Both the position numbers and the translations under genes were made by a program. A stretch of DNA of 55,434 nt, taken from a bacterium. Its GTDB lineage: Bacteria; Vulcanimicrobiota; Xenobia; Xenobiales; JADMJV01. The stretch lies in assembly GCA_030149525.1 (NCBI GenBank), contig JASBRJ010000335.1:1-55434 (forward strand), written 5' to 3'. Below, one piece after another: positions 26,301-34,478 of the stretch. Each line of letters opens with the position of its first letter. Position 1 is the stretch's first letter. Under the pieces are notes generated by a model. It saw only the letters and a program-made list of their open reading frames with translations, made no database searches and was not told the DNA's origin.

Positions 26301-28876
26301 GTGGCTCCATACTGCTTCGCAACGGTGTGCTGGAAGAGGCGGAGAACGACTACGCGTCGGCCATCTCTATTCGCACTTTCCTGGTTGCCGAAGGTCGGAT
26401 CGACGTGCGAACGGATCTTGCCAAAACTTACGCTAACCGAGGATTGTGCCTTCTTCCCCGGGGCAACTACGCCGAAGCCCAGGAAAGCTTTGATCGGGCG
26501 GTGGAGATTCTCGACCGTCTGATCGAAGAAGAGAAACGAGAGGACCTCTATTCTGTTCGAGCCTTTGCCCTCAATTGTCGAGGGAGCCTCTTTCGTACTC
26601 GCCAGCAGTATGATGCGGCCCGAGAAGATCTCTCAGCTGCCGTCTCCGATTACCGACTGGCGGTGGTGAGCCAGAGCGCCGATCACCTGGAGGAACTTGC
26701 CAACACCCTCAATTCGTTGGCAGAGGTGAGTTTGGCCGCGGGGGATTCCGATATGGCTCGAAAGAGTTGCGAGCGAGTCCTGGAGATTTTCGAAGACAAG
26801 CTCTCCCCCGTACGTCGCGAAGAACTCGCCGCCGAGCGCGCCGCCGCCCACCACAACCTGGGTGAGGCCCTCCGTGAGACGGGAGAATATAACGCAGCTG
26901 AAGACGAATTCCAGCGGTCCATCGACCTTTTAACGAGATTGGTCGAAACCGACGGTCAACCGCATCTCACCGGCTCGCTTGCCATATCTTTGCTCCGCTC
27001 GGCTCAACTGCCCGGCCAGAATCCGAATAAGCAACTCAAAGTCGCAAGCCGGGCCCTGGCTCTTTTCCGCTCGGTGGATAGCGAGGAGAGAACCGGTCAA
27101 CTGGTGGAGGCGTACCTTCTGAGAGCAGGCGCCTTCCGTGAGTTGGGGACTCTTGGCTCGGCTCTCGACGATGTCACCGCGGTTATCGACCTACTGGAAG
27201 AGAGACGGTGGGAAGACCCAGCCCTCGGTGGAGCTATGGTGAACGCCCTTCTGGAGCGAGCCTCTCTCTATTCGGAGCTTCACGACAAACCGGCCAGCGT
27301 AGACGATCTTGATCGCGCTGCAGTGGTCATCGACGAGCTCGATCATGTGCTCTCCTCCGACGAAATAGAGCTTCATCACTGCCATGTTCTGTTGGAACGA
27401 GCCCGTCTTCTCACAGGCACCACCGAGCAAGACTTCGAGACCGCTGTCGAGCTTCTTCGAGACCTGGATGCTCGCATGGATAATCTCCCCATGGAGCGGC
27501 TGGCCCGATCAGAATTCCGCGAACTCCGCAAACGGACGGTGCGAACATTCAAAGGGCTTCGACTTTTAGCGCTTCTCCCCACCCGGGAGGGGGGTCACTA
27601 CGAAGTTACGGTAGAGCGACTGACCGTGCTCTTGGGAACCGTGAGTCGCCTGCGCCCCACCTTTCTGGACTTACTCAAGAGTGACTGGATCGAGAGCCAG
27701 GAAGTCGATCCTATCGCCAAGTTACGCACCCAGCGTGGATGGTCGTTGGTCAAGCTTGGGCACCTCGAATCCGCACTCAAGGATTTCGACAAAGCCATGG
27801 CAGCCCTACCTGGTCTCTCCGCCGATACCAGCCCGGACGTATTGGAGTTTGTAGCCGAGGTTGAGTCGGGGCGAGGTGCCGTGCTGGACACCTTGGGGCG
27901 ACATGAAGACGCACTCTCAGCCTACTCCCGTGGAGTGGAAGCTTTCAGTCGACGACCGGAAAGTGCGCTCAGCCCTCGCCGGGCCGCCTGCCTGAACAAC
28001 AGGGCTCTCCTGTTGCAAAAGATGGGGCTCTTCGAAGAGGCGCTGGGAGATCTCGATCCGGCCATCGAGATCGCTCGCTCCAATTACCAGCGCAACGAAC
28101 TCCTCACCCGGTCGGCACAAAAATCTGCCGTTCTCAAGCAACTCGGACGAGTGGAGGAAAGCCTCAACACGCTCAAAGACTCCCTGGCCGAGGGAGAATC
28201 CGGGGTGCCCCTCACTGCGGCCCAAGAGCTCCCGTTGCGGATTGGAATCTACCAACTCTCCAGCGACTCCAAAGAACGAAACGAAAATTTGACCAAGGTC
28301 ATGTATCTACTCATCAACGAGTTGAACACCGACCCATCCAAGTGGCGTGAAGAAGCGACCAAAATCTTGAGCGAACTCCCTTTGCCGGAGGCGACCACGG
28401 AAGGCGCCTCCACCGAAGAGTTGGTCGCCAAGACCGCCGAGGCGCTGCTCAAGAGTCAACCGGTGGGCTATTCGCCTCTCACCGAAACCTTGTTGCGACG
28501 TGCCTCAAAACTAGAAAAGCTGAGCAAAGAGCAAAACTTAAAGCCATTCTCTACTTTAGCCGCCGGACTCTATTGCCTGGGCACACGATTCTGCTGGCTT
28601 GAGTATCGAAAATACAAATCTCGCAGTATGCCACGCCTTGTCCGATGCTTGCTTCTGACCGCGAAAAGCCTGGTCGAAGCCAATGTTCCGGCTCAAGCCC
28701 GAGGTCTAGGTGAGCCCGTTGATGCCCTAGCTCTCGCTGTCACTCTTGAGCCGCCCACCGGAGAATTTGAGGTCGAGGTAAACAACATGGCTCGACTCTG
28801 GCTGAGTCTTCCCCCTTCAAAGGCCTTGCAGTCGGGGATCTCACGAGGGAGCCTACAAAAGCTCCGCCGCTGGTAG
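23333..28876 (+). CDS. Giant STAND-like P-loop NTPase with extended TPR repeats (1847 aa)
   Basis: Three parts. Residues 1-220 form an unrecognised helical domain with several Cys. Residues 220-320 are an acidic Pro/Glu/Thr-rich linker. A NACHT/AAA-like NTPase follows, with Walker A GKQGSGKTLLTQAF near 374 and Walker B IVLIIDGLDE near 474, then a helical region to about 780. From about 790 to 1790 run at least 15 TPR-like repeats. Many are long units of about 50-57 residues with the pattern A..Y..RG..L...G....A..D...AL..Y..LV..GR..L...LA, known from cyanobacterial and planctomycete TPR proteins. This architecture fits signal-transduction ATPases that oligomerise on ligand binding; the ligand and output are unknown. 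The downstream protease gene is convergent, 8 bp away. Confidence 0.85.
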   Translation: METGLSGHPLTPQLPTGKPTPLFHLLERLRTMETKASVRRLKCVLDSLEFTERYFAGVAGGLLRKLEDPPNLGPLATSAMEGNGLRRLLRFCLNRLEMHAEAPGVVDLFSCFYLHGKRSLPYSHTRWLGMVPGVEVPESTANWNYGQTLEMLSIPSAFETMETELQDLTETLQSFIEAGASFFESHEHFARLDETGWQCTLQKGERFVELVPPVPARLIPLEAQAPTAAPQTEDEHLLNTNPFLPESNGQAPAPDQELSETKTERLSEAENGATVSHPAELDEPTPDEGQPAVEPEPTAAGPESSAEATPATPTLIEEMEEVERWSAGELKSFQSSLQQVYPRLDLDRVPSEYLAKLNRFISSVSSGYVLLEGKQGSGKTLLTQAFRDSLLESSLEATPLLYSVKNQFYPDTATFLEQLNESLRIRPGLGRKSFEALDPAVIKDLNMRSPGDPRSSRFHSFLSELKLVNGTRIVLIIDGLDEGSGGNSREDSLFSYLPPHLPDGVYLVVSYHPERFRPGDREVLEAIHAGPSTQIVLNGEERLYQDFMERFLSWGGHGPLSEGLAETLMTRSGGRLATAQHFLDGLRCELLEGEDDLPPAELVYEGLLDRLYERVPDRYLDLFLLLATSDEPVSGDELSNLGISRTDVLELIHSLPSLFHCHQDRKLGLNLAHRALRMHIQRTFLTSYSQSCLRLAQRALRRISETELAILPIKEDLERLGESLRRLLRWAIDSQDLGFLAQVCANDTVNRLRRRVFAAMEEKTLYHRKALVLDVFITALKMLVEEGRQELFREELAWSLSSRALSYYHLGQYQRALEDIEKALKHFRVLVDGSGHEELRNGLAAAYNRRSEIYVGLQEWSKALTDADRAVLNYESVVESGRSDLMSLWMLARHNRATIYRALKNFHSAEADLEAALTGYLKLVDRENRRDLRPHLAGVYKSRASLAVSQGKLEYALTAANASLDLLEALVHQENFEHLRNELASVYNDRGSILLRNGVLEEAENDYASAISIRTFLVAEGRIDVRTDLAKTYANRGLCLLPRGNYAEAQESFDRAVEILDRLIEEEKREDLYSVRAFALNCRGSLFRTRQQYDAAREDLSAAVSDYRLAVVSQSADHLEELANTLNSLAEVSLAAGDSDMARKSCERVLEIFEDKLSPVRREELAAERAAAHHNLGEALRETGEYNAAEDEFQRSIDLLTRLVETDGQPHLTGSLAISLLRSAQLPGQNPNKQLKVASRALALFRSVDSEERTGQLVEAYLLRAGAFRELGTLGSALDDVTAVIDLLEERRWEDPALGGAMVNALLERASLYSELHDKPASVDDLDRAAVVIDELDHVLSSDEIELHHCHVLLERARLLTGTTEQDFETAVELLRDLDARMDNLPMERLARSEFRELRKRTVRTFKGLRLLALLPTREGGHYEVTVERLTVLLGTVSRLRPTFLDLLKSDWIESQEVDPIAKLRTQRGWSLVKLGHLESALKDFDKAMAALPGLSADTSPDVLEFVAEVESGRGAVLDTLGRHEDALSAYSRGVEAFSRRPESALSPRRAACLNNRALLLQKMGLFEEALGDLDPAIEIARSNYQRNELLTRSAQKSAVLKQLGRVEESLNTLKDSLAEGESGVPLTAAQELPLRIGIYQLSSDSKERNENLTKVMYLLINELNTDPSKWREEATKILSELPLPEATTEGASTEELVAKTAEALLKSQPVGYSPLTETLLRRASKLEKLSKEQNLKPFSTLAAGLYCLGTRFCWLEYRKYKSRSMPRLVRCLLLTAKSLVEANVPAQARGLGEPVDALALAVTLEPPTGEFEVEVNNMARLWLSLPPSKALQSGISRGSLQKLRRW

Positions 28877-28884
28877 TCGATTTC

Positions 28885-30033
28885 CTAGTTTTTCCAGCGA
28901 CTTCGGACCAATTGAAGGATCTGGAGTCTCCTGTCCAGGGGAGGGTGAGTTCGGCTGCCCTCTCCGTAGGACTGACCGAAAAGTTCGACGGAGCGCTTCT
29001 TCAGTTTGATCAGCGCTCGAGCTTCCCCCTCCGAATCAAATCCTGCAGCTACGGCGTACTGCATACCCAGAACATCAGCCTCTTCTTCCTCGTCCTGGTC
29101 ATAATCACGCTTGTTCTTCAGATAGGTCAGAAGAAAATCATAGCGCCGTTTCTTTTCATCCACTCGGGACTTGATCCGCTGAATCGCGTATTTGTCCTGA
29201 TTGTCGGCCGCTTTCTCGTATTGTGCGCTGAGGGTTAGGAGTTCTTGGCGAAGATTGACAAATTCATTGAACCGCTCTTCGAAAATCTGGGTATGCCGCC
29301 TGACTCCGTGGGCCACCTCGTGGCCGAGAACCCCGCCCAGTTCGTCGTCGGTGAGATTCAGATCCAAAAGACCGGTTGTCACGAGCACATGACCCTCACC
29401 GGTACAAAGCGCGTTGGGGATGGGCGTCTCGATAACATCGAAGTTCCACTTCAAACCTGAAAGAGGACTGTAGAGGGCCACGCGTTGCCCGAGACGGTCC
29501 ACCCGGCGTCGCGCTTGCTCGTCGTTGGAGCGGGGGATTTGAGCCATGATCTTGCGGTAGGACTCCTGGGCTTTGAGATAACCGGGCCTTCTCATGGAAC
29601 GCTCCAGTCGCACGGCTTCAGATTCCAACTCGGGCTCCTCGGCCAGGTCCGTCCCGGCAGAGGCCAGTCGAAAATCCACCACCCCAGTGTCGCGGTTGAC
29701 CTTTCGGACATAACCCAGAAGCGTCAAAGCCCGCTCCCAGTCGACCAGTTGACGAGAGTCATCCAAATCAAACAAGTGGGGAGTACCGTCGGTGTCGGTG
29801 ATCAAGAGGCTTGTTCCCTGATACTTAACTTTGTCTCTCTCAGGCTCATCCAGAAGCCGAATAAACTGGATAACGGAGACCGCCCCGCTGGTCCGATCAA
29901 TAATGATCTGCTCGTTGCCCACAAAGACGGTTGACTCTTGCGCTTGACTGAGATGACCGCCCCACAAGAGACACACGATCAAGAAGCAGATTAATCGAAA
30001 GTTACCTTTATTCATCACTTTATTTCGTTGCAT
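28885..30033 (-). CDS. M48-family metalloprotease, exported
   Basis: 382 aa. A signal peptide or anchor at the start (FRLICFLIVCLLWGGHLSQA) is cleavable after SQA. The protease core holds the zinc motif GHEVAHGVRRH near 236 and the third ligand in DEEEEADVLGMQYAVAAGF near 315, the usual ExxAD pattern; the N-terminal part also has NALCTGEGHVLVTTGLL, the strand region of M48 enzymes. The region before it (residues 30-110) contains two short beta-rich repeats. Likely a periplasmic, possibly outer-membrane quality-control protease of the BepA/LoiP kind. Starts at ATG 30033 or ATG 30015; neither has a strong Shine-Dalgarno. The rpmI promoter begins at its start codon. Confidence 0.88.
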   Translation of the reverse strand: MQRNKVMNKGNFRLICFLIVCLLWGGHLSQAQESTVFVGNEQIIIDRTSGAVSVIQFIRLLDEPERDKVKYQGTSLLITDTDGTPHLFDLDDSRQLVDWERALTLLGYVRKVNRDTGVVDFRLASAGTDLAEEPELESEAVRLERSMRRPGYLKAQESYRKIMAQIPRSNDEQARRRVDRLGQRVALYSPLSGLKWNFDVIETPIPNALCTGEGHVLVTTGLLDLNLTDDELGGVLGHEVAHGVRRHTQIFEERFNEFVNLRQELLTLSAQYEKAADNQDKYAIQRIKSRVDEKKRRYDFLLTYLKNKRDYDQDEEEEADVLGMQYAVAAGFDSEGEARALIKLKKRSVELFGQSYGEGSRTHPPLDRRLQILQLVRSRWKN

Positions 30034-30061
30034 TGACGCTGGGATCTCGGTTTGCTATACT
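30033..30061 (+). promoter_or_regulatory. Sigma70-type promoter of rpmI-rplT
   Basis: TTGACG (30033-30038), 17-bp spacer, TATACT (30056-30061). It is one base away from each consensus hexamer and is the best promoter I see in the window. A start near 30068 would leave a leader of about 165 nt before the rpmI start codon. It overlaps the first codon of the divergent M48 gene. Confidence 0.75.
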
Positions 30062-30100
30062 CTGGCTCTGTTTGGCGGAAAAGGCTAAGAACACCTTGCC

Positions 30101-30215
30101 ACCATATAACCTCAGTTCATATGGTAAAAGTGCAAGAATCGCAGAAAGTTGCGTTGGTTTAGCCCTTGGGACACAAGTCGAGCAGACGAGCGAAATCGAA
30201 TTTGAGACTTCGCTC
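30101..30215 (+). promoter_or_regulatory. Structured leader of rpmI-rplT (two hairpins)
   Basis: Two perfect 7-bp stems lie in the leader: ACCATAT (30101-30107) with ATATGGT (30119-30125), and GAGCGAA (30188-30194) with TTCGCTC (30209-30215). The second ends a few bases before the AAAGGAGG ribosome-binding site at 30220. In many bacteria L20 binds its own leader and represses translation; whether this leader does so is inference. Confidence 0.45.
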
Positions 30216-30232
30216 TTAGAAAGGAGGCTGTC

Positions 30233-30436
30233 GTGCCGAAAATTCGGACTAGAAAAGCGGTAGCAAAACGTGTCAAAAAGACAGGCTCAGGTAAACTGAA
30301 GCGCATGAGAGAGTTCTCTGGATGTCACCACATCCGTGAGAAAAAGTCTCCCAAGAGAACACGAAAGTTCCGTAAAACGGCTCTCGTGTCTGATGCCGAC
30401 GAAAAAATGATTCGTCGCTGCGTTCCCGGCCTTTAG
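30233..30436 (+). CDS. rpmI: Ribosomal protein bL35
   Basis: 67 aa from GTG 30233, with AAAGGAGG eight bases upstream. The sequence is the full bL35 pattern: PKIRTRKAVAKRVKKTGSGK, then LKRMREFSGCHHIREKKSPK, then RTRKFRKTALVSDADEKMI. It is a small basic protein of the large ribosomal subunit. It is followed by rplT after 34 bp. infC, which normally comes first in this operon, is absent; the operon has its own promoter immediately upstream. Confidence 0.97.
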   Translation: MPKIRTRKAVAKRVKKTGSGKLKRMREFSGCHHIREKKSPKRTRKFRKTALVSDADEKMIRRCVPGL

Positions 30437-30470
30437 AGGCTGTCGACCCTTATAGGAAAGGATTCCCTTC

Positions 30471-30836
30471 ATGCCTAGAGTGAAGCGAGGGACGATCGCC
30501 CTCAAAAAACGTCGTAAATTAATGAAGTCGGTAAAGGGATACCGCGGAGCCCGCAGCCGACGTGTGAACTGTGCTCAAGAAGCATTCCTTCACGCTCAGC
30601 AGTATGCCTACCGTGACCGCCGCAACAAGAAACGTGAGGTCCGCCGTTTGTGGATCGCTCGGATCAACGCTGCAGCCCGTGCCAACGGAATGTCTTACAG
30701 CCGTTTCATGAACGGACTGAAAAACGCCGGTATCAACCTCGACCGCAAGGTTCTGGCTCAGATCGCTTGTGATGACAGTGCCGCATTCGCGAGCCTGGTT
30801 GCCAAGGCTAAAGAGAACACTTCCGCTCTCTCTTAG
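30471..30836 (+). CDS. rplT: Ribosomal protein bL20
   Basis: 121 aa, the family length. Complete pattern: [20 protein letters not shown], then [60 protein letters not shown] and [13 protein letters not shown]. bL20 binds 23S rRNA early in 50S assembly and often represses its own operon. GGAAAGGA upstream serves as the ribosome-binding site. A strong terminator starts 30 bp after the stop codon, closing the rpmI-rplT operon. Confidence 0.98.
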   Translation: MPRVKRGTIALKKRRKLMKSVKGYRGARSRRVNCAQEAFLHAQQYAYRDRRNKKREVRRLWIARINAAARANGMSYSRFMNGLKNAGINLDRKVLAQIACDDSAAFASLVAKAKENTSALS

Positions 30837-30865
30837 TCGACACAATACCGATGAAACAGGGAAAG

Positions 30866-30887
30866 GGCGCTCCATGAGCGCCTTTTT
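30866..30887 (+). terminator. Rho-independent terminator after rplT
   Basis: GGCGCTC (30866-30872), loop CAT, GAGCGCC (30876-30882), then five T. Perfect 7-bp GC-rich stem. Confidence 0.9.
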
Positions 30888-30916
30888 CCTGTTCTATCCC
30901 TTCTGAAGAGGCACGG

Positions 30917-32557
30917 TTGAATAATCACAATCTTGGCAACCTCAATCGCACGGCGCGGGTTCTTACCTGTGGAGCTCTCGTCTTTCTCGGTAGTCTGCTG
31001 CTGGGTGTTACCTACCTACCCACTGTCGGCTATTTCTGGAGCCTGGCTCTGGGACGAATCCTGTTTGCCGTTCTGTTCGTTTTTGCGCCGGAGACCAATG
31101 CAGGACGGAGTAAACCGCTTCTCGTTCTTTTCGGACTGGCCACTTTAGCCTGTGATATCCTCGCCGGGCCCGACTCCAGTTGGCTTTTTCTCGCCGCCTA
31201 CTATCTGTTTTTAGAAGTGACGGTGGATTCTCTGGTGGTAGAACACGCTACCGAGCAAGAGGCGCCACTAGAACTCGGATGGCTGGCCGCCTTTCGTCTG
31301 GGAGGACTTTGGCTAGGTCTGGTCCTGGGCTTTTCTCAGGATCTGTTCCCAGTTGCAACTTCTGACCTGGTTCGAGGGACTCTGGCGCTCGTCACACTCT
31401 TCTGGATTCTTTGTCGCGAGAAGCGCGACGACAAACTATTTCCGACCGCTCTAAGAACTTCAAGTATCCCGCCCCGCACGGTTCTTGAATTTGCCCTCCA
31501 CTATCTGCGAACGCCCTTTGCGGTGGGCGCCATCGTCAATCTTCTGGTCGTTTCAACCCTTGCCGGTTGTACCGCAAGTGCCGTCCTTCCCTACCCGCTC
31601 CTCCACCCGGAAATGGCCAACAACTGGCTCGTGGACGTCTTCAAAAACCTTCAGGTTCTTGGCCTAGGCCTATTTCTCGTTTGGCTATGTGAGCGCTTGC
31701 GTCTACCGGTTCAACTTCACCTCTCCACGCTGGCCGTGGCTCTGATTCTCCTGATCCACCAGTTTGGACAGACTTTGAGTTGGCCCTACCCGGCTTGGGG
31801 TGTACTCCTGGCCAACATTCTGCTCAGTTGCCGTCCCATTTTACGGGAGGCCCACCGAGTTCCGCCCCTGCTTAAAGGAGCGCTGGTGGTGAGTGTCTGG
31901 GCCATGGGCTCTCTGATCGGCTTAGCTCTTGCCCAAACCGTAGAAAGCCGCTGGCTAACCTGGCCCCTTCTTTTTCTAAGTATTGCCTTCTCTCTTTGGA
32001 GCTATCGTCGATACGCCGCCGCAGCCAAACCGATCGGCTCCCTCGCTCCTCCCCCGCACTCGGAGAGATATGGTGACAGAAACCTCGATTTTGAAGCGGC
32101 GCCTGCATCAACTCCACGAAAAAAAAGTCGCCATCTGGACCGGCTATTCCATCTCGTCTTCGTCAATTTTCCAGTCACCATCCTTCTCAGCACGACCATG
32201 GCGGCAACGCTCACCTTCTGTTGGTACCTGTTCGATGAAAAGAAGAACTTTCAACGCAGAGTAGAGACCGCCGTCAAGATCTTTCGTACAGAGCTCTTTC
32301 TCAACGCCTTCTGCCGTAGACTGTATCAAGACATGCTGGCCAGCCACCGGGTCCCTCAGGACCTCGGAGCGTTCATTGCCCAGTCTTTTACCTACGAAGG
32401 TAAGCCCATGGACTCTCGGGACGCTTGGGGCACACCTTATCGATTCTCTCAGTCCAAATCTAAAGTCGTCATCTCAAGCGCCGGCCCCGACAAGAAGTTC
32501 GGCACTGATGACGACCGTGAGCGGGAGACGCCCAAACCGCCCGGCACGAAAGGATAG
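30917..32557 (+). CDS. Polytopic membrane protein with pseudopilin-like C-terminal domain
   Basis: 546 aa from TTG 30917 (AGAGG upstream). About ten or eleven membrane helices fill residues 15-370, such as VLTCGALVFLGSLLLGVTYL, LLVLFGLATLACDIL and GALVVSVWAMGSLIGLAL. After a basic linker (PRKKSRHLDRLF) another hydrophobic helix (TILLSTTMAATLTFCWYLF) is followed by a helical segment. The C-terminus then reads DAWGTPYRFSQSKSKVVISS and AGPDKKFGTDDDRE, the signature of GspG-type major pseudopilin tails (DPWGxPY ... GxDGxxGTDDD). The last 150 residues therefore resemble a pseudopilin fused behind a polytopic domain. Its 3' end overlaps the convergent lipase-like gene by 109 bp. Function unknown. 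Confidence 0.7.
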   Translation: MNNHNLGNLNRTARVLTCGALVFLGSLLLGVTYLPTVGYFWSLALGRILFAVLFVFAPETNAGRSKPLLVLFGLATLACDILAGPDSSWLFLAAYYLFLEVTVDSLVVEHATEQEAPLELGWLAAFRLGGLWLGLVLGFSQDLFPVATSDLVRGTLALVTLFWILCREKRDDKLFPTALRTSSIPPRTVLEFALHYLRTPFAVGAIVNLLVVSTLAGCTASAVLPYPLLHPEMANNWLVDVFKNLQVLGLGLFLVWLCERLRLPVQLHLSTLAVALILLIHQFGQTLSWPYPAWGVLLANILLSCRPILREAHRVPPLLKGALVVSVWAMGSLIGLALAQTVESRWLTWPLLFLSIAFSLWSYRRYAAAAKPIGSLAPPPHSERYGDRNLDFEAAPASTPRKKSRHLDRLFHLVFVNFPVTILLSTTMAATLTFCWYLFDEKKNFQRRVETAVKIFRTELFLNAFCRRLYQDMLASHRVPQDLGAFIAQSFTYEGKPMDSRDAWGTPYRFSQSKSKVVISSAGPDKKFGTDDDRERETPKPPGTKG

Positions 32558-33459
32558 CGACCTCCGGGTCCTCCGGCCAAGAATTCTCCCAGGCGGTGAC
32601 TTCCATCTTTCTGATGGTGCTGAAAAATATGTTCTCCCTGGTGATAAGGACCTGGTTGGAGGAGAAACCTTCCACCCGACCAGAGCGTCCGAGCCATGCT
32701 TGGTAGAAGAGAAAACGGCTTCTGAGGAGTCCAAAAATTTCGAAACATTTGAAACACCGGGTCTCTTGTGCTGCCGGTGACGAGAACGTTTTCCTCTCTC
32801 ACACCGACACTCGTGAAGTCCTCAAAACTTGCCGCAGGCGCAGTCCCCAGTACCCGCACTCCGGCAGCAATCTTCTCGCGACCGTGTTTTGCGTCTGCCG
32901 CGTAGAGGGCAAGGGCCAGGGCAACCTGGGCGGCTCCTCCGCTGTGGGCCATGAATGTTACCTCACGACCAGCTTTGAGCGACTGAGTCAACTGGTCGTA
33001 GACAGTCTTCACCGACGGGTCGTTGGCATAGACGCTCTGCCGGAAATCCTCGCTTCTTTCTCCTCCAATCTGCAGTTTCTTCAGTGCTACCACGTTCTTT
33101 AGGATTCTCCAAGAATCGGAGAGAGTGTTTTTACCTTCTCCTTCATGGATTCCGATGACGGGCCCGCCAAGGTCCACTCCATATTCGGCTCCCCCCTGAA
33201 ACCAGTCGGAAATCTGCTCTCTATGCCGGGTCCAGTCCTGTCCGATACCGTCCACGCTGATAAAAACTCGATTATCATGAAGAGCCTCTGAAGGAATATC
33301 CGGTGGAGAATCCGGGTCTGTTTGCCCCGAACGGGCAAGGATTGTGACCTTACCGTCCGGGTTCTGCTGAAACAGAAGACCGCGCATATCAGGCGGCTCC
33401 TCAAGCGGGTCGTAACTTCGAGCTTTTGGGAATGGCAAGAGTTGAGATTGGACCTTCAT
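32449..33459 (-). CDS. Alpha/beta hydrolase-like (lipase-type) protein without signal peptide
   Basis: 336 aa. The nucleophile elbow VTFMAHSGGAAQVAL near 168 has the AHSxG form of Bacillus-type lipases. An oxyanion-type stretch VFISVDGIGQD lies near 68. A possible acid residue is in TGSTRDPVF near 225 and a possible catalytic His in GPYHQGEHIF near 268. The N-terminus MKVQSQLLPFPKARSYDP is polar and is not a signal peptide. The last 40 residues (after LGEFLAGG) are Gly/Ser/Pro-rich and lie in the 109-bp overlap with the convergent membrane-protein gene, so the true end could be earlier. A lipase or esterase role is inferred. The N-terminus resembles those of three other proteins in this window (see findings). 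Confidence 0.65.
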   Translation of the reverse strand: MKVQSQLLPFPKARSYDPLEEPPDMRGLLFQQNPDGKVTILARSGQTDPDSPPDIPSEALHDNRVFISVDGIGQDWTRHREQISDWFQGGAEYGVDLGGPVIGIHEGEGKNTLSDSWRILKNVVALKKLQIGGERSEDFRQSVYANDPSVKTVYDQLTQSLKAGREVTFMAHSGGAAQVALALALYAADAKHGREKIAAGVRVLGTAPAASFEDFTSVGVREENVLVTGSTRDPVFQMFRNFWTPQKPFSLLPSMARTLWSGGRFLLQPGPYHQGEHIFQHHQKDGSHRLGEFLAGGPGGRYPFVPGGLGVSRSRSSSVPNFLSGPALEMTTLDLD

Positions 33460-33524
33460 ACAGCCATATTCGCACTCTTGAAAGCGATATAAGGAAACGA
33501 TTTGTTAGGTTTCTCCATGCTGGA

Positions 33525-33560
33525 CACAAAAACGAAAGAACCCCTTATTTCACGGGGTTC
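33525..33560 (-). terminator. Rho-independent terminator of the ankyrin gene
   Basis: On the minus strand a GAACCCC/GGGGTTC stem (33560-33538, 9-nt loop) is followed by CTTTCGTTTTTG. It lies 44 bp past the stop codon of the ankyrin gene and 66 bp before the lipase-like gene. Confidence 0.75.
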
Positions 33561-33603
33561 CTTGAGGTCTGTATGCGAATTTTGAGAGATCTTGATTCCA
33601 GTT

Positions 33604-34338
33604 CTATTCCACACTCCGGGTCGACTCCGGAGGCGCTTCCAGATAGTCCTGGAGGCGAAAATCCCCTCGTTCAAAGGCTAGGGCTCCTGGTGTGCGACCT
33701 TTCTTATCCTTTACATCCCGGTCAGCCCCCGCCGCCAGAAGCTTCTCCACCAGATCCCGACGCCCCATACTCACAGCCTTATGGAGCAAGGTCTGCCCTT
33801 TTTTATCCGGCTGATTGAGCCCGGCTCCGGAGTCAAGAAGAACGGCGACATTCTCCCACTCCTCACGTTCAATGGCGTGGTGAAGAGGAGTGCGTCCGCG
33901 GCCATCGGCGGCCTCCAAATTCGGATTCTGCTCCAAAAGCTTCATCAGAATCGCCGGTTCGACAGACTTGCAGGCAACCATAAAGGGCGTAACCCCCAAT
34001 TTGTTGGCCTGCTCAAGAGCCGCCCCTTTCTCTAAAAGGAGAAGCCCTAGTTCCCCGTGACCTTCGGAGAAGGCACGGTGAAGCGGGGTTGAACCCAGCA
34101 TGTCCTGGGCGTTTATCTCCGCCCCGTACTCCAACAGCATATTGACCATGTTCTTGGAGCCCTTGAAAGCTGCCACATGAAGTAAGCTGACCTTCTGCTG
34201 CTGCTTTTTCACCAAAGAAGGCTTCTCTTCGAGCGCTTCCTTCGCTCGGCGGACGTTGTCGGATTCCACATACTCGAAAATTCCCTCGGCCAGGGCAAGA
34301 TGAGTGAAAAGAAGTAAAAAGACCAGAACGTATCTCAT
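33604..34338 (-). CDS. Secreted ankyrin-repeat protein
   Basis: 244 aa from ATG 34338 (the frame extends to 34473, but only this start puts the signal peptide first). Residues 1-18 (MRYVLVFLLLFTHLALAEG) are a signal peptide with cleavage near ALA. Six ankyrin repeats follow: SLLHVAAFKGSKNMVNMLLE, TPLHRAFSEGHGELGLLLLE, TPFMVACKSVEPAILMKLLE, TPLHHAIEREEWENVAVLLD, TLLHKAVSMGRRDLVEKLLA and a degenerate last one. The protein should be periplasmic and bind another protein, target unknown. It is divergent from the phospholipase-D-like gene, with a perfect palindrome (34392-34409) between them, and has a terminator behind it. Confidence 0.88.
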   Translation of the reverse strand: MRYVLVFLLLFTHLALAEGIFEYVESDNVRRAKEALEEKPSLVKKQQQKVSLLHVAAFKGSKNMVNMLLEYGAEINAQDMLGSTPLHRAFSEGHGELGLLLLEKGAALEQANKLGVTPFMVACKSVEPAILMKLLEQNPNLEAADGRGRTPLHHAIEREEWENVAVLLDSGAGLNQPDKKGQTLLHKAVSMGRRDLVEKLLAAGADRDVKDKKGRTPGALAFERGDFRLQDYLEAPPESTRSVE

Positions 34339-34391
34339 GCGAGCAACTTTTGCATTCTCACAAAGGGTCCTTTTGAGGATATTCCCAGGAC

Positions 34392-34409
34392 GTTTACATG
34401 TCTGTAAAC
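34392..34409. promoter_or_regulatory. 18-bp palindrome, candidate operator (copy 1)
   Basis: GTTTACA-TGTC-TGTAAAC, a perfect 7+7 inverted repeat between the divergent ankyrin and phospholipase-D-like genes, 70 bp from the latter. A copy with 16 of 18 identical bases lies at 43777-43794. The TACA/TGTA dyad is typical of small dimeric repressors (BlaI/CopY type has a similar core), but no regulator is identified here. Confidence 0.55.
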
Positions 34410-34478
34410 TTGTTTCACAAAACTTTAACGACGACCCCTTATAGTAAGATTGTAAGATAGCAGGACCAGACAAACATT

